Shown: positions 8,763 through 18,794, counted from the first letter of the stretch. The stretch: 64,000 nucleotides of DNA from Sphingobacteriales bacterium JAD_PAG50586_3 (GCA_023213195.1 CP096135.1:2476842-2540841), one strand, 5' to 3'. Made by a program: numbers and translations. The notes: generated from the letters alone by a model not told the origin.

Positions 8763-9905
8763 TTACCAAACGGGTGTTAGTGGCAGTTTTACTTCTTTTC
8801 GTAATTCGGTGTTTATGTTTTCTTTTGTTACCCCTACTATTTCTAAGCTAGTCCACAGGTCTTTTTCAGATTTTAGCAAATCCAATAATTTGTCTTTACC
8901 ATAAATTCTTAATGTTCTTTCTAGTATCAGGGCTGAAGTTAAATAAGGAATAGAGGTTTCACTTTCAAAGTAAATTCTTTCGTAAGCGTCTGTATGTTCA
9001 GCTAAATTATAGTTTGGGTTTTCAGTTAGAAATTTATCAAGTTTATTTCTGTGCCATTTATAATCAAATTTCCCACTTCCCGCCATGTATGTTGCCAAAC
9101 CTTCATCTATAAATTTATCAATTTTCGGAAAAAGTTTGCTTGTGTAAATATGGACTATTTCGTGAGTATAAATTTCAGCGTTATTGCCTGAAAAAATGAT
9201 GTTCCCATAATCTGCAAGCCCACCAGTTTTGTCAATATACATCATTGGGGTGTAGTCAAAACCTTTAATTTCAAACAATTCTTTGGGGTTTATACAAGAA
9301 TAATAGGTTATTGGTATTGCGTCGCATTTTAAAAATTTACAAATATGTTTAATGTCAATTTGTTGTTGGGCAATTTGAGTTTTGTTGGTAGTTTTATTGG
9401 GCGATATTTTATAAGTCAAACTGTTTTTGTTTACTATATGCCATTTTTCAGTAGCGTGGTCCAAATACCTGCTAAACAATATGGTGTCTTGGTTTATATT
9501 GGCTATTACATTATAAATAGTTTTTAGTTGAAGTTCTTGTGTTTCGCTATTATGCCCTATAAAAGCAATTTTTATAATTTTTTGATTCGTTTTTTCTGTC
9601 GGAATTATTTCAACCAAAGTAGGCTTGTAAAAGCCTTTTCCAAACTTTGAATTTTCAATAGTATAAATATCAAGATATGGATAAACGTATTTTTCAAAGT
9701 CTGACCGTACCCAATTTTTGTTTTCAATTAGCGAGTAGTTTTTTGTGTTTAAAAAATCGGTTAATGCATTAATTATTAAATTATTTACTTTGCTGGTCTT
9801 GTCAATAATTGGTGAAACGCTTAATAAAAAGTCATCTTTATTTGTTTGTTGCCCGTTACAAATCAAAGCTAAAAAGGCTGTCAATAGTAGTAAAATCAGT
9901 TTCAT
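8763..9905 (-). CDS. Exported metallopeptidase-like protein (HExxH)
   Basis: Start chosen at 9905, where MKLILLLLTAFLALICNG gives a clean signal peptide; the in-frame start at 9953 would bury it. About 380 residues. The C-terminal third carries HEIVHIYTS, an HExxH zinc motif, followed about 20 residues later by DEGLATYMAG, where the Glu can be the third zinc ligand: the gluzincin or peptidase-MA pattern. The first about 200 residues match nothing I know. Base composition is clearly AT-richer than either neighbour, and imperfect copies of CACTAACGGTTGG-like words flank both ends, so the gene may be a recent arrival. Peptidase activity is inferred from the motif only. Confidence 0.75.
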   Translation of the reverse strand: MKLILLLLTAFLALICNGQQTNKDDFLLSVSPIIDKTSKVNNLIINALTDFLNTKNYSLIENKNWVRSDFEKYVYPYLDIYTIENSKFGKGFYKPTLVEIIPTEKTNQKIIKIAFIGHNSETQELQLKTIYNVIANINQDTILFSRYLDHATEKWHIVNKNSLTYKISPNKTTNKTQIAQQQIDIKHICKFLKCDAIPITYYSCINPKELFEIKGFDYTPMMYIDKTGGLADYGNIIFSGNNAEIYTHEIVHIYTSKLFPKIDKFIDEGLATYMAGSGKFDYKWHRNKLDKFLTENPNYNLAEHTDAYERIYFESETSIPYLTSALILERTLRIYGKDKLLDLLKSEKDLWTSLEIVGVTKENINTELRKEVKLPLTPVW

Positions 9906-10200
9906 TGTACGGTTTTTACAAATTGGCACTAACGGTTGGTGAATTTGCAGCATAGGTTTTTAAAGGCATAATTTTAAATAAGCCGCAAATATTTATTAGA
10001 ATTGCTAATGCTCAAAGTTATTGCTTCTGCCACTATTTTACAAATTGGTTCACCAACTTTCAAATCGGCTCTTGTTCCATTAATATACTTCTATGTAATA
10101 GAATGAGTATAACCTATAACCTGTTTTCAACTTACCCCTTGTTACAACTTACCCCAACCACCTACCATCTAGTAATTACTATCTACTACTTTAGCATTTA

Positions 10201-11718
10201 ATGAGCGCAACATTAGTACTGGTAATTATATGCAGCTATTTTGCCCTGCTGCTGCTTATATCCTATTTTACAGGCCGCAAGGCAAGCAACAGCAGCTATT
10301 TTTTGGGCAATAAGCAAACGCCCTGGTGGGTGTTGGCCTTTGGCCTCATCGGCGATTCCCTGTCGGGCGTAACCTTTGTATCGGTACCCGGGCAGGTAGG
10401 CGGTGCGCAGTTTAGCTACATGCAAATTGTGTTTGGCTATGTGTTTGGCTACTTGGTAATATCAGAGTTGCTGTTGCCTATTTACTATAAGTACAACCTC
10501 ACCTCCATCTACACTTACCTTAGCGCAACGCTTGGGGAAAAACTCGCAAAAAACTGGTTCTTTTTCTTCTTGCTATCCCGCACTATTGGCGCGGCATTTA
10601 GGTTATACATCACACTTATTGTTCTAAACAAATTTTTGTTTGAGCCCTTTGGAGTAAGTTTTGAAATGGCCGCGGCTATCATTATTATATTGATATTGGT
10701 ATACACCGTAAAAGGCGGTATTAAAACCCTTGTGTGGACAGATATGCTACAGTCGGGCTTCTTGTTGCTGGGGCTGATATTCTCCGTGTTTTATATAGCC
10801 CGAGAATTGGATATTGTAAGTACACGAGGAATATTTAGTGCTGTAGGAGATATAGGCTCTGCTGTTGCCAATAGCGACTATTCTAAAATCTTCTTTTTTG
10901 ATGATTGGAACGCTAAGAACCATTTTGTAAAACAGTTTTTGGGCGGGGCGTTTATTGCTATTGCCATGACGGGCCTTGACCAAAACATGATGCAGAAAAA
11001 CCTGAGTGCACGCACCCTTGGTGAGGCAAAGAAAAACATCCGTGTGTTTAGCATTGTGGTGGTGTTGGTCAACTTTGTGTTTGTATCGCTGGGGGCGTTG
11101 CTGTATATGTATGCAGCCAAAATGGGTATAGAAACCCCAAAGTCTACTGATGAGTTGTTCCCTTTGATAGCAATTAAATACCTTGGTGTGGCGGCTTCGG
11201 TGGCATTTATATTGGGTATTGCAGCGGCAACATTCTCCAGTGCCGATTCTGTTCTTACCACACTTACCACCGCTTTTTGTATAGACTTTTTAGGTATGGA
11301 CGACCATGCCGCTAAAGACAAAGACCAGGCTAAACTAAAACGCACCCGCACCATTGTGCATGTTGGGTTTTCGGTAATATTGCTAGGTACAATAATCCTA
11401 TTCCGCAACTGGAATAACGATGCCGTAATAACCCAGGTGTTTGTAGCGGCTAACTTTACCTACGGCCCGCTAATTGGCCTGTTTGCCTTTTCTATGTTTA
11501 CCAAGTTTAAGGTATACGACAGGTTGGTGCCGCTAATGTGTATTATACCACCCGTTACATGCTACTTTTTAAATGCTAACTCTAAAGAGTGGTTTAACGG
11601 TTACCAGTTTGGCAACGAATTGTTGATACTTAACGGCCTACTAACCTTTGTTGGGCTTATGCTCTTAATCAACCGCACCTCTCCCCAACCCTCTCCCAAG
11701 GAGAGGGAGCTTAACTAA
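10201..11718 (+). CDS. Sodium:solute symporter (SSS family)
   Basis: 505 residues with 13-14 predicted membrane helices. Family landmarks are visible: SSYFLGNKQTPWWVLAFGLIGDSLSG at the start of the core, the TWTD-like motif GIKTLVWTDMLQSG, and the sodium-site segment IAAATFSSADSVLTTLTTAF with paired Ser/Thr. The family couples sodium entry to uptake of sugars, amino acids, vitamins or sialic acid; the substrate cannot be told from sequence alone. The last 12 residues (SPQPSPKERELN) are translated from a CTCTCCC intergenic repeat, so the natural C-terminus has been replaced or extended by repeat DNA. The stop overlaps the stop of the convergent RlpA-like gene. Confidence 0.93.
   Translation: MSATLVLVIICSYFALLLLISYFTGRKASNSSYFLGNKQTPWWVLAFGLIGDSLSGVTFVSVPGQVGGAQFSYMQIVFGYVFGYLVISELLLPIYYKYNLTSIYTYLSATLGEKLAKNWFFFFLLSRTIGAAFRLYITLIVLNKFLFEPFGVSFEMAAAIIIILILVYTVKGGIKTLVWTDMLQSGFLLLGLIFSVFYIARELDIVSTRGIFSAVGDIGSAVANSDYSKIFFFDDWNAKNHFVKQFLGGAFIAIAMTGLDQNMMQKNLSARTLGEAKKNIRVFSIVVVLVNFVFVSLGALLYMYAAKMGIETPKSTDELFPLIAIKYLGVAASVAFILGIAAATFSSADSVLTTLTTAFCIDFLGMDDHAAKDKDQAKLKRTRTIVHVGFSVILLGTIILFRNWNNDAVITQVFVAANFTYGPLIGLFAFSMFTKFKVYDRLVPLMCIIPPVTCYFLNANSKEWFNGYQFGNELLILNGLLTFVGLMLLINRTSPQPSPKERELN
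11684..11711. repeat. CTCTCCC/GGAGAGGG repeat inside the symporter 3' end
   Basis: CCTCTCCCAAGGAGAGGG is a hairpin-forming intergenic repeat that lies within the last codons of the symporter gene and is translated. Confidence 0.7.
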
Positions 11719-12431
11719 GGCAGCCTTACCAGCTTGCCTTTATAGCCCAAACGCTCCAGTTCTTTTTTAAGCTTTTCCAGTGGCGATGTTTCGTACAAAT
11801 CGAGTCCGTAGTAAAAGGTGTAACGCTTACAGCCGTTGTCTTCGGTAATTTTAAAGAATACAGAGTTTACCCCCGCATTAAGGCAGGTGGTGGCAATAGC
11901 CAGAGCCGAATCAAACCGCTCTACTGTTTTTACTTCTAATGTATAAGCTCGCCGTACCTGCAACTCATCGCCCGATACATTATAATACCTGCCAATTTTA
12001 AGATCATCTTCGTTAAACTCCTGCGGCATTTCATACCGCTTCATCAGCCCAAAGTTTACACTGTCTTTGGTGCCTACAATTTCAATCTTAACCTTGGCAA
12101 CGCCGTATTTTATAAGGTCCAGTTCTTTGGCAGCGGCTGTGGTAACATCTAATATGCGGCTGCGCGATACCGGGCCACGGTCGTTTACCCTAACAAAAGT
12201 CACCTTGTTTTTTTGCAGGTTGGTTACCCTTAGCAGGGTGCCAAAGGGCAGCGTACGGTGCGCGCAGGTAAATTTTTTATTATCAAAAATATCGCCGCTT
12301 GATGTGTGCCGCCCATTAAAATTATTGGCGTAGTAAGAACATCCTCCTACATCGGTATAGCCAATATAATACTGTGCCTTGCTTACCTGCACAAGCAACA
12401 CCAGCAGCAAAGGCAATAGCCATAACTGCAT
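11715..12431 (-). CDS. RlpA-like protein with double-psi beta-barrel domain
   Basis: Start chosen at 12431 (MQLWLLPLLLVLLVQVSKAQ, a strong signal peptide); an in-frame GTG and ATG lie further upstream at 12482 and 12479. About 238 residues. The central domain has the RlpA pattern: SGDIFDNKKFTCAHRTLPFG, VRVNDRGPVSRSRILDVT and AAAKELDL. The family cleaves or binds peptidoglycan strands (lytic transglycosylase) at septa. The C-terminal about 70 residues (ALAIATTCLNAGVNSVFFKI ... LERLGYKGKLVRL) look like a SPOR-type domain, which binds denuded glycan. It is divergent from the DUF2079 gene; the two share a 42-base start region. Confidence 0.85.
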   Translation of the reverse strand: MQLWLLPLLLVLLVQVSKAQYYIGYTDVGGCSYYANNFNGRHTSSGDIFDNKKFTCAHRTLPFGTLLRVTNLQKNKVTFVRVNDRGPVSRSRILDVTTAAAKELDLIKYGVAKVKIEIVGTKDSVNFGLMKRYEMPQEFNEDDLKIGRYYNVSGDELQVRRAYTLEVKTVERFDSALAIATTCLNAGVNSVFFKITEDNGCKRYTFYYGLDLYETSPLEKLKKELERLGYKGKLVRLP

Positions 12432-12473
12432 TTGGCAATTTGGTTTGGTAGCCGTAATATTACGCTCTTGTTT

Positions 12474-13951
12474 ATGCATCACTCGTCAAATATAAGGGAA
12501 CGTTGGCTTTTTAGGGTATCATTTTTTGTTTTTGCCCTTGTTTTTGCGTCTATAACGTTTGTAAACCACTATTGTTTCCGCACCTATGCATACGATCTTG
12601 GCATAAACAACAATGCCTTATACGATTATGCCCATTTCCGCTGGAACGACTGTATGCTTATGCAGCCACAGTTTACCAATGTACTTAGCGACCATTTTAG
12701 CCTTATACCTATAATTGTTTCGCCCTTAAGCTGGGTGTTGGGCAGCTATACCATGCTGGTGGTGCAATGGCTGGGCCTTATGTTTGGTGGCTATGGCATT
12801 TATATGTTTTTTAAACGTAAAACAGATAAGCCCTACCTGCCGGTACTGGCTATGGTGCATTTTTTTAGCCTGTTTTGTATCTACGAAAGCTTGGGTTTTG
12901 ACTATCACGATAATATGATGGCAGCCATGTTTGTGCCCTGGTTTGTTAATTATTTTGATAAGCAAGACTGGAAAAAGGCCATTGTGTTTTTTGTGCTGAT
13001 TTTAATTACCAAAGAAAACATGGCCTTGTGGATGTTTTTTTAGCTCCGGCATTAGGCCTTATGTATTGGAAAAATAAAAAGCACTTGGCTTATGGGTTTT
13101 TGTTCGGCTTTGTCGGGTTAGTTTATTTTGCTACCATAGTGGGTGCAGTTATACCTGCATTGGCAAATGAAAACCGCACCTATATGCATTTTAAATACGA
13201 TGCCTTGGGCGAAAATTATGGCGAGGCTCTAATGACTATTATAACCCGCCCCCAATATTGGGTTCAGTTTTTATATAATAACACAACCGGCATACCCCAA
13301 CTTGATAATTTAAAAACCGACCTGTATATAATGCTGCTTTTATCAGGCGCGTGGGCGTTGTTTCTAAGGCCGCAGTATTTAATAATGCTGGTACCTATAT
13401 TGGCACAAAAAGTATTTTCTAACGGGTGGGAAAAATGGGGCATATACTACCAGTATTCTATAGAGTTTGCCCCCGTGCTTACCATAGCCGTTTTTGATGC
13501 GCTAAACAGGGTTAAGAAACAGCCTGTATCTTATACCTTGGCAGGGGTGGTTACCGTTGTTGCATTTGCATCAACCATAATAAAAATGGAAAGTAATAAG
13601 TTTGAATGGTATGATATTGACAGGGAACGTTTTTACTCTGCCGACCATTATCGCCAGCCCGATTTTGATGTAGATGAATTGCACAAGGCCCTTACAATAG
13701 TGCCTGCCGATGCAGACGTGTCGGCCCAGGCATTTGTGGTACCCCATCTTTGCTTTAGAGATAATATATACCACTATCCCGTGGTAAAAAATGCCGCGTA
13801 TGTAGTGCTGGTTACAGCCGCCAACAATACCTACAAAATGCACAGCCTGCAGGCCCAAAAAGACTCTGTAGAAAGTTACCGCCACAAGGCCGATTGGGAA
13901 GTGCTGTACGATAAAAATTCAACCTTAATAGCCCGTAGAAAAACAAAGTAG
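12474..13951 (+). CDS. DUF2079 polytopic membrane protein (one-base frameshift)
   Basis: Start ATG at 12474 (MHHSSNIRERWLFRVSFFVF). The frame breaks in seven T at 13035-13041; one added T gives MFFLAPALGL and an open frame of about 492 residues. About nine membrane helices. DUF2079 marks are YDLGINNNALYDYAHFRWN near residue 30-50, where the Asp sits in a periplasmic loop, and DHFSLIPIIV. The domain resembles GT-C glycosyltransferases in topology, with the function unproven. The stop codon lies 3 bases before the comEC GTG, so the two are likely co-transcribed. Confidence 0.85.
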
Positions 13952-13954
13952 AAC

Positions 13955-16092
13955 GTGGCCTACCTGCACCAAATACCGCTTGCACGCCTGGTTATTCCGC
14001 TAATGTTGGGTATAGCAGCCGCGTTAAGCCTGCCGCTATGGCCAATGGGTAATTGGTTTTATGTTGCCGCTGTTTTATTACTTGGGTTGATGCTTTGGCT
14101 ATCGGCTAAAGGGCAAAAAACATCAGCATGGTTTGGCGCTGTAGCAACTACCTTCTTTGCGTTGTTAGGTATTCATTTAGTAGCCATAAATACCGTTAGC
14201 AGCAGCCCTGCATATTTTGGCAACTACCTTAAAGCCGACAATTATATAGTGGCCCGTATTGTAGAACCGCCACAAGTAAAAGCCAAATCGGTAAAAACAA
14301 TACTACAGGTTGAGAGCATTAAAACTCCCGGTGGTTGGGTTAAGGCTGATGGAAATATACTCGGGTATTTTGCTCCTGATGATATGTCGTACGCATTAGC
14401 TTATGGCGATAAGCTTTTATTAAATGTTTTTGTTGATGAAATTAAGCCGCCTACCAATCCCGGGCAGTTCAACTATAAAGATTTTTTAGCCCGCAAAGGC
14501 ATATACCACCAGGCCTATATTAAAGAGCCCGATTATACCCTGATAGAAAGCAACACCGGCAACGCCCTTTGGCAATGGGTTTATAAGCTACGCGATTATA
14601 TGCGGTGGTTGCTTGGCGAGCATGGCCTTAAAGGTTCTCAACTGGCTGTCGCATCGGCCTTGGTTTTGGGGTACGATGATGATATAGACCCCGACTTGTT
14701 GCAGGCCTATTCGGCATCGGGTACGTTGCACGTACTGTCGGTATCGGGTATGCATGCGGGGTTGGTATTTCTTATATTGAATTGGTTACTGCTATTAACG
14801 GGCCAGTCTAAAAGGGCAAGGGTTGTTAGGGCTGTAATAATTGTGGTGTCGTTATTTCTGTATGCATTGCTTACCGGGTTTTCTCCGCCGGTACTGCGGG
14901 CCGCGGTAATGTTTTCGTTACTGGCCATTGGGCAGGCATTAACCCAATACACCAATAATTACAATATACTGGCAGGCTCGTGTTTGCTAATGTTGTTATC
15001 TAATCCTTTTTGTTGGCTGATGTTGGTTTTCAGTTATCCTATTCAGCCGTGCTGGGCATAGCCTTGTTTTACCCCTGCATACACAGGGCGTGGAATATGC
15101 ACGAGCGGCTAGAACTATCAACCCACCGTAAACCACTGTTAGCTAAGGGGGCAATTAAGGTATATAACTGGATTATAACATCGGCGTGGAGTGTTACGGC
15201 AATGTCTGTAGCGGCACAGTTGGCTACTTTGCCATTGGGTCTGTATTACTTTCACCAGTTTCCCGTTTATTTTATCGCGGCAAACCTAATTATCATTCCG
15301 CTAAGTGTGTTGTGCATTTGGGGCGGAATGCTTTTGCTGCTCTTTTGTTGGATACCTGTGGTAAACAATGCCATAGGTTGGTTGCTCAATAACATGGTCG
15401 ATTGTCTTAACCACCTTGCCTTGTATGCAGAGGGCCTGCCCTATGCTACATGGACTAACTTTAAACTGGCCGGGGCAGAGGTGTTGGCCTTGTACTTTAT
15501 AATAATAGCCGCGCTGGTTGCTTTAAAATCGGCACGCAAGCAGTGGTTATATGCTGCCCTAGTAACATCGGTAGTATTTATGGGTTTTAGGGTGGTGCAG
15601 AAAAACGAAGCCCTGCATCAGCAAAAGCTTGTGGTCTACAATATTAATAAGGGCAGCGCAGTAGAGGTTATTAATGGCGACGAAAGCCTGCTGGTAGCTG
15701 ATACCCTCTCTACACCCGGCAGCATAAATTATAAGTTTAATGTAGAAGCGGGGCAATGGTGTTTTGGTATTGATAAACGGGAGGTTAATGCTCCATCGCC
15801 TGTGGCGTATTATAAGCCACCGCTATTGGTAGCGGGCAATAAAACCATCTTGCTTTATACCCCTAAATTCAATCCACGCAGTGCAACTATTAATGGTAGT
15901 ATTGATTATGTGTTGGTATCAGGCTCGCCTTATTTAGACTATGGGATGATAGAAAAAATAAAGCCCAAAATGGTGGTTTTTGATGGCAGCAATAAACCCG
16001 CTAAGGTTAAGCAGGCGGTTAAAAAGTTAGAGGGGTTATCTATCCCCAGCCATACCACAGCCACGCAAGGCGCTTGGATTATAAATTATTAA
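13955..16092 (+). CDS. comEC: ComEC/Rec2 DNA uptake channel (one-base frameshift)
   Basis: GTG start at 13955. The frame is broken by loss of one T in a T5 run at 15007-15011; repair gives NPFLLADVGFQLSYSAVLG and about 712 residues. Order of parts: N-terminal membrane helices, an OB-like DUF4131 domain with the motif NPGQFNYKDFLARKGI (about residues 60-200), then the Competence domain with VSGMHAGLVF, ALLTGFSPPVLRAAVMF and the polytopic channel. The C-terminal metallo-beta-lactamase region is short and lacks the HxHxDH metal motif, as in other Bacteroidota ComEC. The protein carries single-stranded DNA across the inner membrane in natural transformation. If the break were real the cell would lack uptake; a sequencing error is likelier. 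Confidence 0.9.
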
Positions 16093-16191
16093 TAGCCCTA
16101 ATATCAATACATAGGCTTCAATATTCAATTTACAATAAACCTTTTATTTTTTCAGGTGGTTACCATGTAAAGTTTTTTAAAGTAAATAGCC

Positions 16192-16464
16192 ATGACACAC
16201 AATGAATTTATAGCCCTCATGGAGCAAAATGAATCGGGTAAGGCTATTTTTGAAAAATACAAACAGCTTTATTCAAAGTATAAAAAGCCAATGGGCGATA
16301 CCCTTAATGTTGGCTATTTTATGGACAATAATGAGCATATTACTATTGTAGAAAAGCTATTGCAGCACCACAGGGATTGTGTGGAAAAACTGGCCAGCTT
16401 TGCTAACCTTAAAAAGGAAGATTGCGAAAAGGTACTTAGCTACCTTGAAGAAGAAGCACAGTAG
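16192..16464 (+). CDS. Small helical hypothetical protein
   Basis: 90 residues, highly charged and predicted mostly helical, no signal peptide or membrane segment. It contains QNESGKAIFEKYKQLYSKYK and HHRDCVEKLASFANLKKEDC with two Cys 19 residues apart. I recognise no family. It is followed by a strong promoter for the next unit, so it is probably transcribed alone or with comEC, whose stop is 99 bases upstream. Confidence 0.7.
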   Translation: MTHNEFIALMEQNESGKAIFEKYKQLYSKYKKPMGDTLNVGYFMDNNEHITIVEKLLQHHRDCVEKLASFANLKKEDCEKVLSYLEEEAQ

Positions 16465-16476
16465 TATTGCTACTGC

Positions 16477-16507
16477 TTGACATCCCTCTTTTCTTTTTGT
16501 ATCTTTG
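16477..16507 (+). promoter_or_regulatory. Bacteroidota-type promoter for the FeoB-associated protein/NIF3 pair
   Basis: TTG at 16477-16479, then 20 bases, then TATCTTTG at 16500-16507, a match to the TTTG/TAnnTTTG pattern of the Bacteroidota primary sigma factor. The ATG at 16513 lies only 5 bases past the box, so translation may start from a nearly leaderless message. Confidence 0.7.
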
Positions 16508-16512
16508 CAGTA

Positions 16513-16656
16513 ATGCAAACCGCCCTCGTAATAATCACATTTACATTTGCTTTAGGTTACCTTGCCTGTAAAGTAAGAAGTCAATTTACAGCCAAAGGCT
16601 GCGAAAAAGGCTGCGGTGGCTCTTGCCAGAAAATAGAAATACCCAACAAACGCTAA
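16513..16656 (+). CDS. FeoB-associated Cys-rich membrane micro-protein
   Basis: 47 residues, too short for usual gene finders. One membrane helix (ALVIITFTFALGYLACKV) followed by a Cys-rich tail, CEKGCGGSCQK, with four Cys spaced CxxxCxxxC-like. This is the layout of the FeoB-associated Cys-rich membrane protein family (PF12669), small proteins usually found beside ferrous iron transporters and assumed to help them. No feoB is in the window. The TAA stop is followed without gap by the NIF3 ATG. Confidence 0.85.
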   Translation: MQTALVIITFTFALGYLACKVRSQFTAKGCEKGCGGSCQKIEIPNKR

Positions 16657-17769
16657 ATGCCCACTGTGGAAAATTTAACCATTGGCGATATAACCCGCTA
16701 TTTAGAAACCATTGCCCCGCCCAGCCTGCAAGAAAGTTACGATAACAGCGGCTTATTAACCGGGCAGGCCAATTGGAAATGCACAGGGGCCCTTATTACC
16801 TTAGACAGTACCGAAGCGGTAATTGACGAGGCCATAGCCGAAGGCTGCAACCTTGTTATTGCGCACCACCCCATAATTTTTAGCGGCCTTAAAAAGCTAA
16901 ACGGCAAAAATTACATAGAGCGTACCATAATAAAAGCCATAAAAAACGATGTGGCTATATACGCTATCCACACTAACCTAGATAATGTATCGCTGGGGGT
17001 AAATAAAGAGATAGCCGACAGGATTGGCTTAATCAACCCCCAAATATTAACCCAGAAAGAAAGTACGCTGCGCAAGCTGGTGGTGTTTGTACCCAAAGCC
17101 AATGCCGATGCTGTTAGGGAAGCCATGTTTAATGCCGGTGCAGGCCACATAGGCCAATACTCGCATTGCAGCTTTAACATAGCCGGGCAGGGCACCTTTA
17201 AGCCGGGCGTGGATACCAACCCCCACGTTGGCGAAAAAGGAAAACTGCATACCGAAGAAGAGGTTAGGGTAGAAAGTATACTGCCGGCTTATTTAGAAGA
17301 AGCTGTTGTTAAAGCCATGTTGGCTGCACACCCTTACGAGGAGGTAGCCTACGATATTTACCGCCCCGATAATAAGAGTAATAACATAGGATCGGGCATG
17401 GTAGGGCAGTTGGAAAGTGCTGTTGATGAACTGGAGTTTTTAAAACACCTAAAGCAAACCTTTAACTGCGGGGTAGTAAAATACACCCAATTGCTGGGCA
17501 AGCCGGTAAAAAAGGTAGCGGTGTGTGGCGGTTCGGGCAGGTTTTTATTAAATGATGCCATAAGGGCCGGAGCCGATGTATTTGTTACATCGGATTTTAA
17601 ATACCACGATTATTTTGATGCTGATAACCGCATAGTAGTAGCCGACATAGGACATTTTGAAAGTGAACAGTTTACAAAGCAACTTTTAGAGGGGTTACTT
17701 ATTAAAAAATTTACTACCTTTGCCGTCCGCGTTTCAAAAACCGGAACAAACCCCGTAAACTATTTGTAG
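16657..17769 (+). CDS. NIF3-like dinuclear metal centre protein
   Basis: 370 residues. NIF3 (DUF34) landmarks: an N-terminal APPSLQESYDNSGLLTG, VIAHHPIIFSGLK with the metal-binding His pair, YAIHTNLDN, and a C-terminal VAVCGGSGRFLL ... FVTSDFKYHDYFDA ... DIGHFESEQ supplying more ligands. An inserted PII-like (CutA-like) domain at about 130-240 (KLVVFVPKANADAVREAMFN ... AAHPYEEVAYDIY) makes this the long form. Family members are hexameric with two metals; their reaction is unsettled, and they are often named GTP cyclohydrolase 1 type 2 homologues. Co-transcribed with the micro-protein upstream. Confidence 0.93.
   Translation: MPTVENLTIGDITRYLETIAPPSLQESYDNSGLLTGQANWKCTGALITLDSTEAVIDEAIAEGCNLVIAHHPIIFSGLKKLNGKNYIERTIIKAIKNDVAIYAIHTNLDNVSLGVNKEIADRIGLINPQILTQKESTLRKLVVFVPKANADAVREAMFNAGAGHIGQYSHCSFNIAGQGTFKPGVDTNPHVGEKGKLHTEEEVRVESILPAYLEEAVVKAMLAAHPYEEVAYDIYRPDNKSNNIGSGMVGQLESAVDELEFLKHLKQTFNCGVVKYTQLLGKPVKKVAVCGGSGRFLLNDAIRAGADVFVTSDFKYHDYFDADNRIVVADIGHFESEQFTKQLLEGLLIKKFTTFAVRVSKTGTNPVNYL
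17715..17722 (+). promoter_or_regulatory. Candidate -7 box inside the NIF3 3' end
   Basis: TACCTTTG at 17715-17722, about 52 bases ahead of the zinc-ribbon protein ATG. No clear upstream TTTG at the right distance, so only the -7 element is supported. Confidence 0.4.
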
Positions 17770-17773
17770 TATT

Positions 17774-18771
17774 ATGGCCACAAAAAAAACAACAGAAAAG
17801 GCTAAACCGGCCGCCAAAGTAACAGCTAAGCCAGCTTCTAAAGCCGCGGCTAAGGAAACCCCTGCTGTAAAAAAAGCCGCCCCGGCAGCTAAAGAAGTTG
17901 AGATAGAAAAAAGGCCCCGGCAGGTAAAAAAGCCGAGGCAGTAATAGAAACCATAGAAAAAGTACAGAAAGAAGAAGTGATAGAAACTACTAAGGCCGCA
18001 AAGGCTAAAAAAGGTGATGTTGTTGATGTATTTAGTGTAGAAGGTAAGTTAAAGACCCTTTACGAACTACAATTTATTGATTCTCAAATAGACCGTATTA
18101 AAACCATTCGTGGGGAGTTACCTTTAGAGGTGCGCGACCTTGAGGATGAGTTAGCCGGTTTAGAAACCCGCGTGTTTAAGCTGGAAGAAGAGATTGATAC
18201 CATGAACGAGCAGATTACCGACCGTAAAAATGCTATCAAAGAAGCCCAAGGCTTAATTAAAAAATACGAAGGCCAGCAACAAAGCGTTCGTAACAGCCGC
18301 GAGTACGATTCGTTAAGTAAAGAAATTGAATACCAAACGCTGGATATACAACTATCTGAAAAGCGCATAAAAGAGTTTAAAGCACAGGCTGATATTAAAA
18401 CCCAGCTTTTAAACGAAACCAAAGCGACTTTAGCAGACCGCCAAAGCGACCTTGACCACAAAAAAGGCGAGCTTGACGAGATTATTGCTGAAACACGCAA
18501 GGAGGAAGAAGAATTAACTGCACAGTCTAAAAAGGCCGAAGGTATTATTGAGCCACGCTTGGTAACCGCCTACAAACGCCTACGTAGCAATGCCCTAAAC
18601 GGCTTAGCCGTTGTTCCGGTACAGCGCGATGCCTGCGGTGGTTGCTTTAACAAAATTCCACCACAGCGCCAGTTAGATATCCGTTTACGCAAAAAAATTA
18701 TTGTTTGCGAATACTGCGGCCGCATTTTAGTTGACCCTGAGTTAGCTGCCGAAGTTCAAGGTGTAGAATAG
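17774..18771 (+). CDS. Coiled-coil protein with C4 zinc ribbon and a Lys/Ala-rich histone-like tail (one-base frameshift)
   Basis: ATG at 17774, 4 bases after the NIF3 stop. The frame breaks in A6 at 17907-17912; one added A joins the parts into about 332 residues. Residues 1-75 are almost only Lys, Ala, Pro, Thr and Glu (MATKKTTEKAKPAAKVTAKP), like histone H1 tails. Residues about 80-270 form a long antiparallel coiled coil. The C-terminus carries CGGCFNKIPPQ and VCEYCGRILVDPE, two CxxC pairs of a zinc ribbon (zf-RING_7, PF02591). This is the widely conserved CT398/YbgI-neighbour type that commonly follows NIF3. The family role is unknown; nucleic acid binding is inference, strengthened by the basic tail. 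Confidence 0.85.
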
Positions 18772-18794
18772 TCAACCCTGTTTTTAATATATTT

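Noticed and set aside
10878..11408. 176-codon minus-strand open frame
   Set aside because: Antisense shadow of the sodium/solute symporter, which has clear family motifs.
13955..16092. Pseudogene call for comEC
   Set aside because: A single lost T in a T5 run is the only defect; all motifs on both sides are intact.
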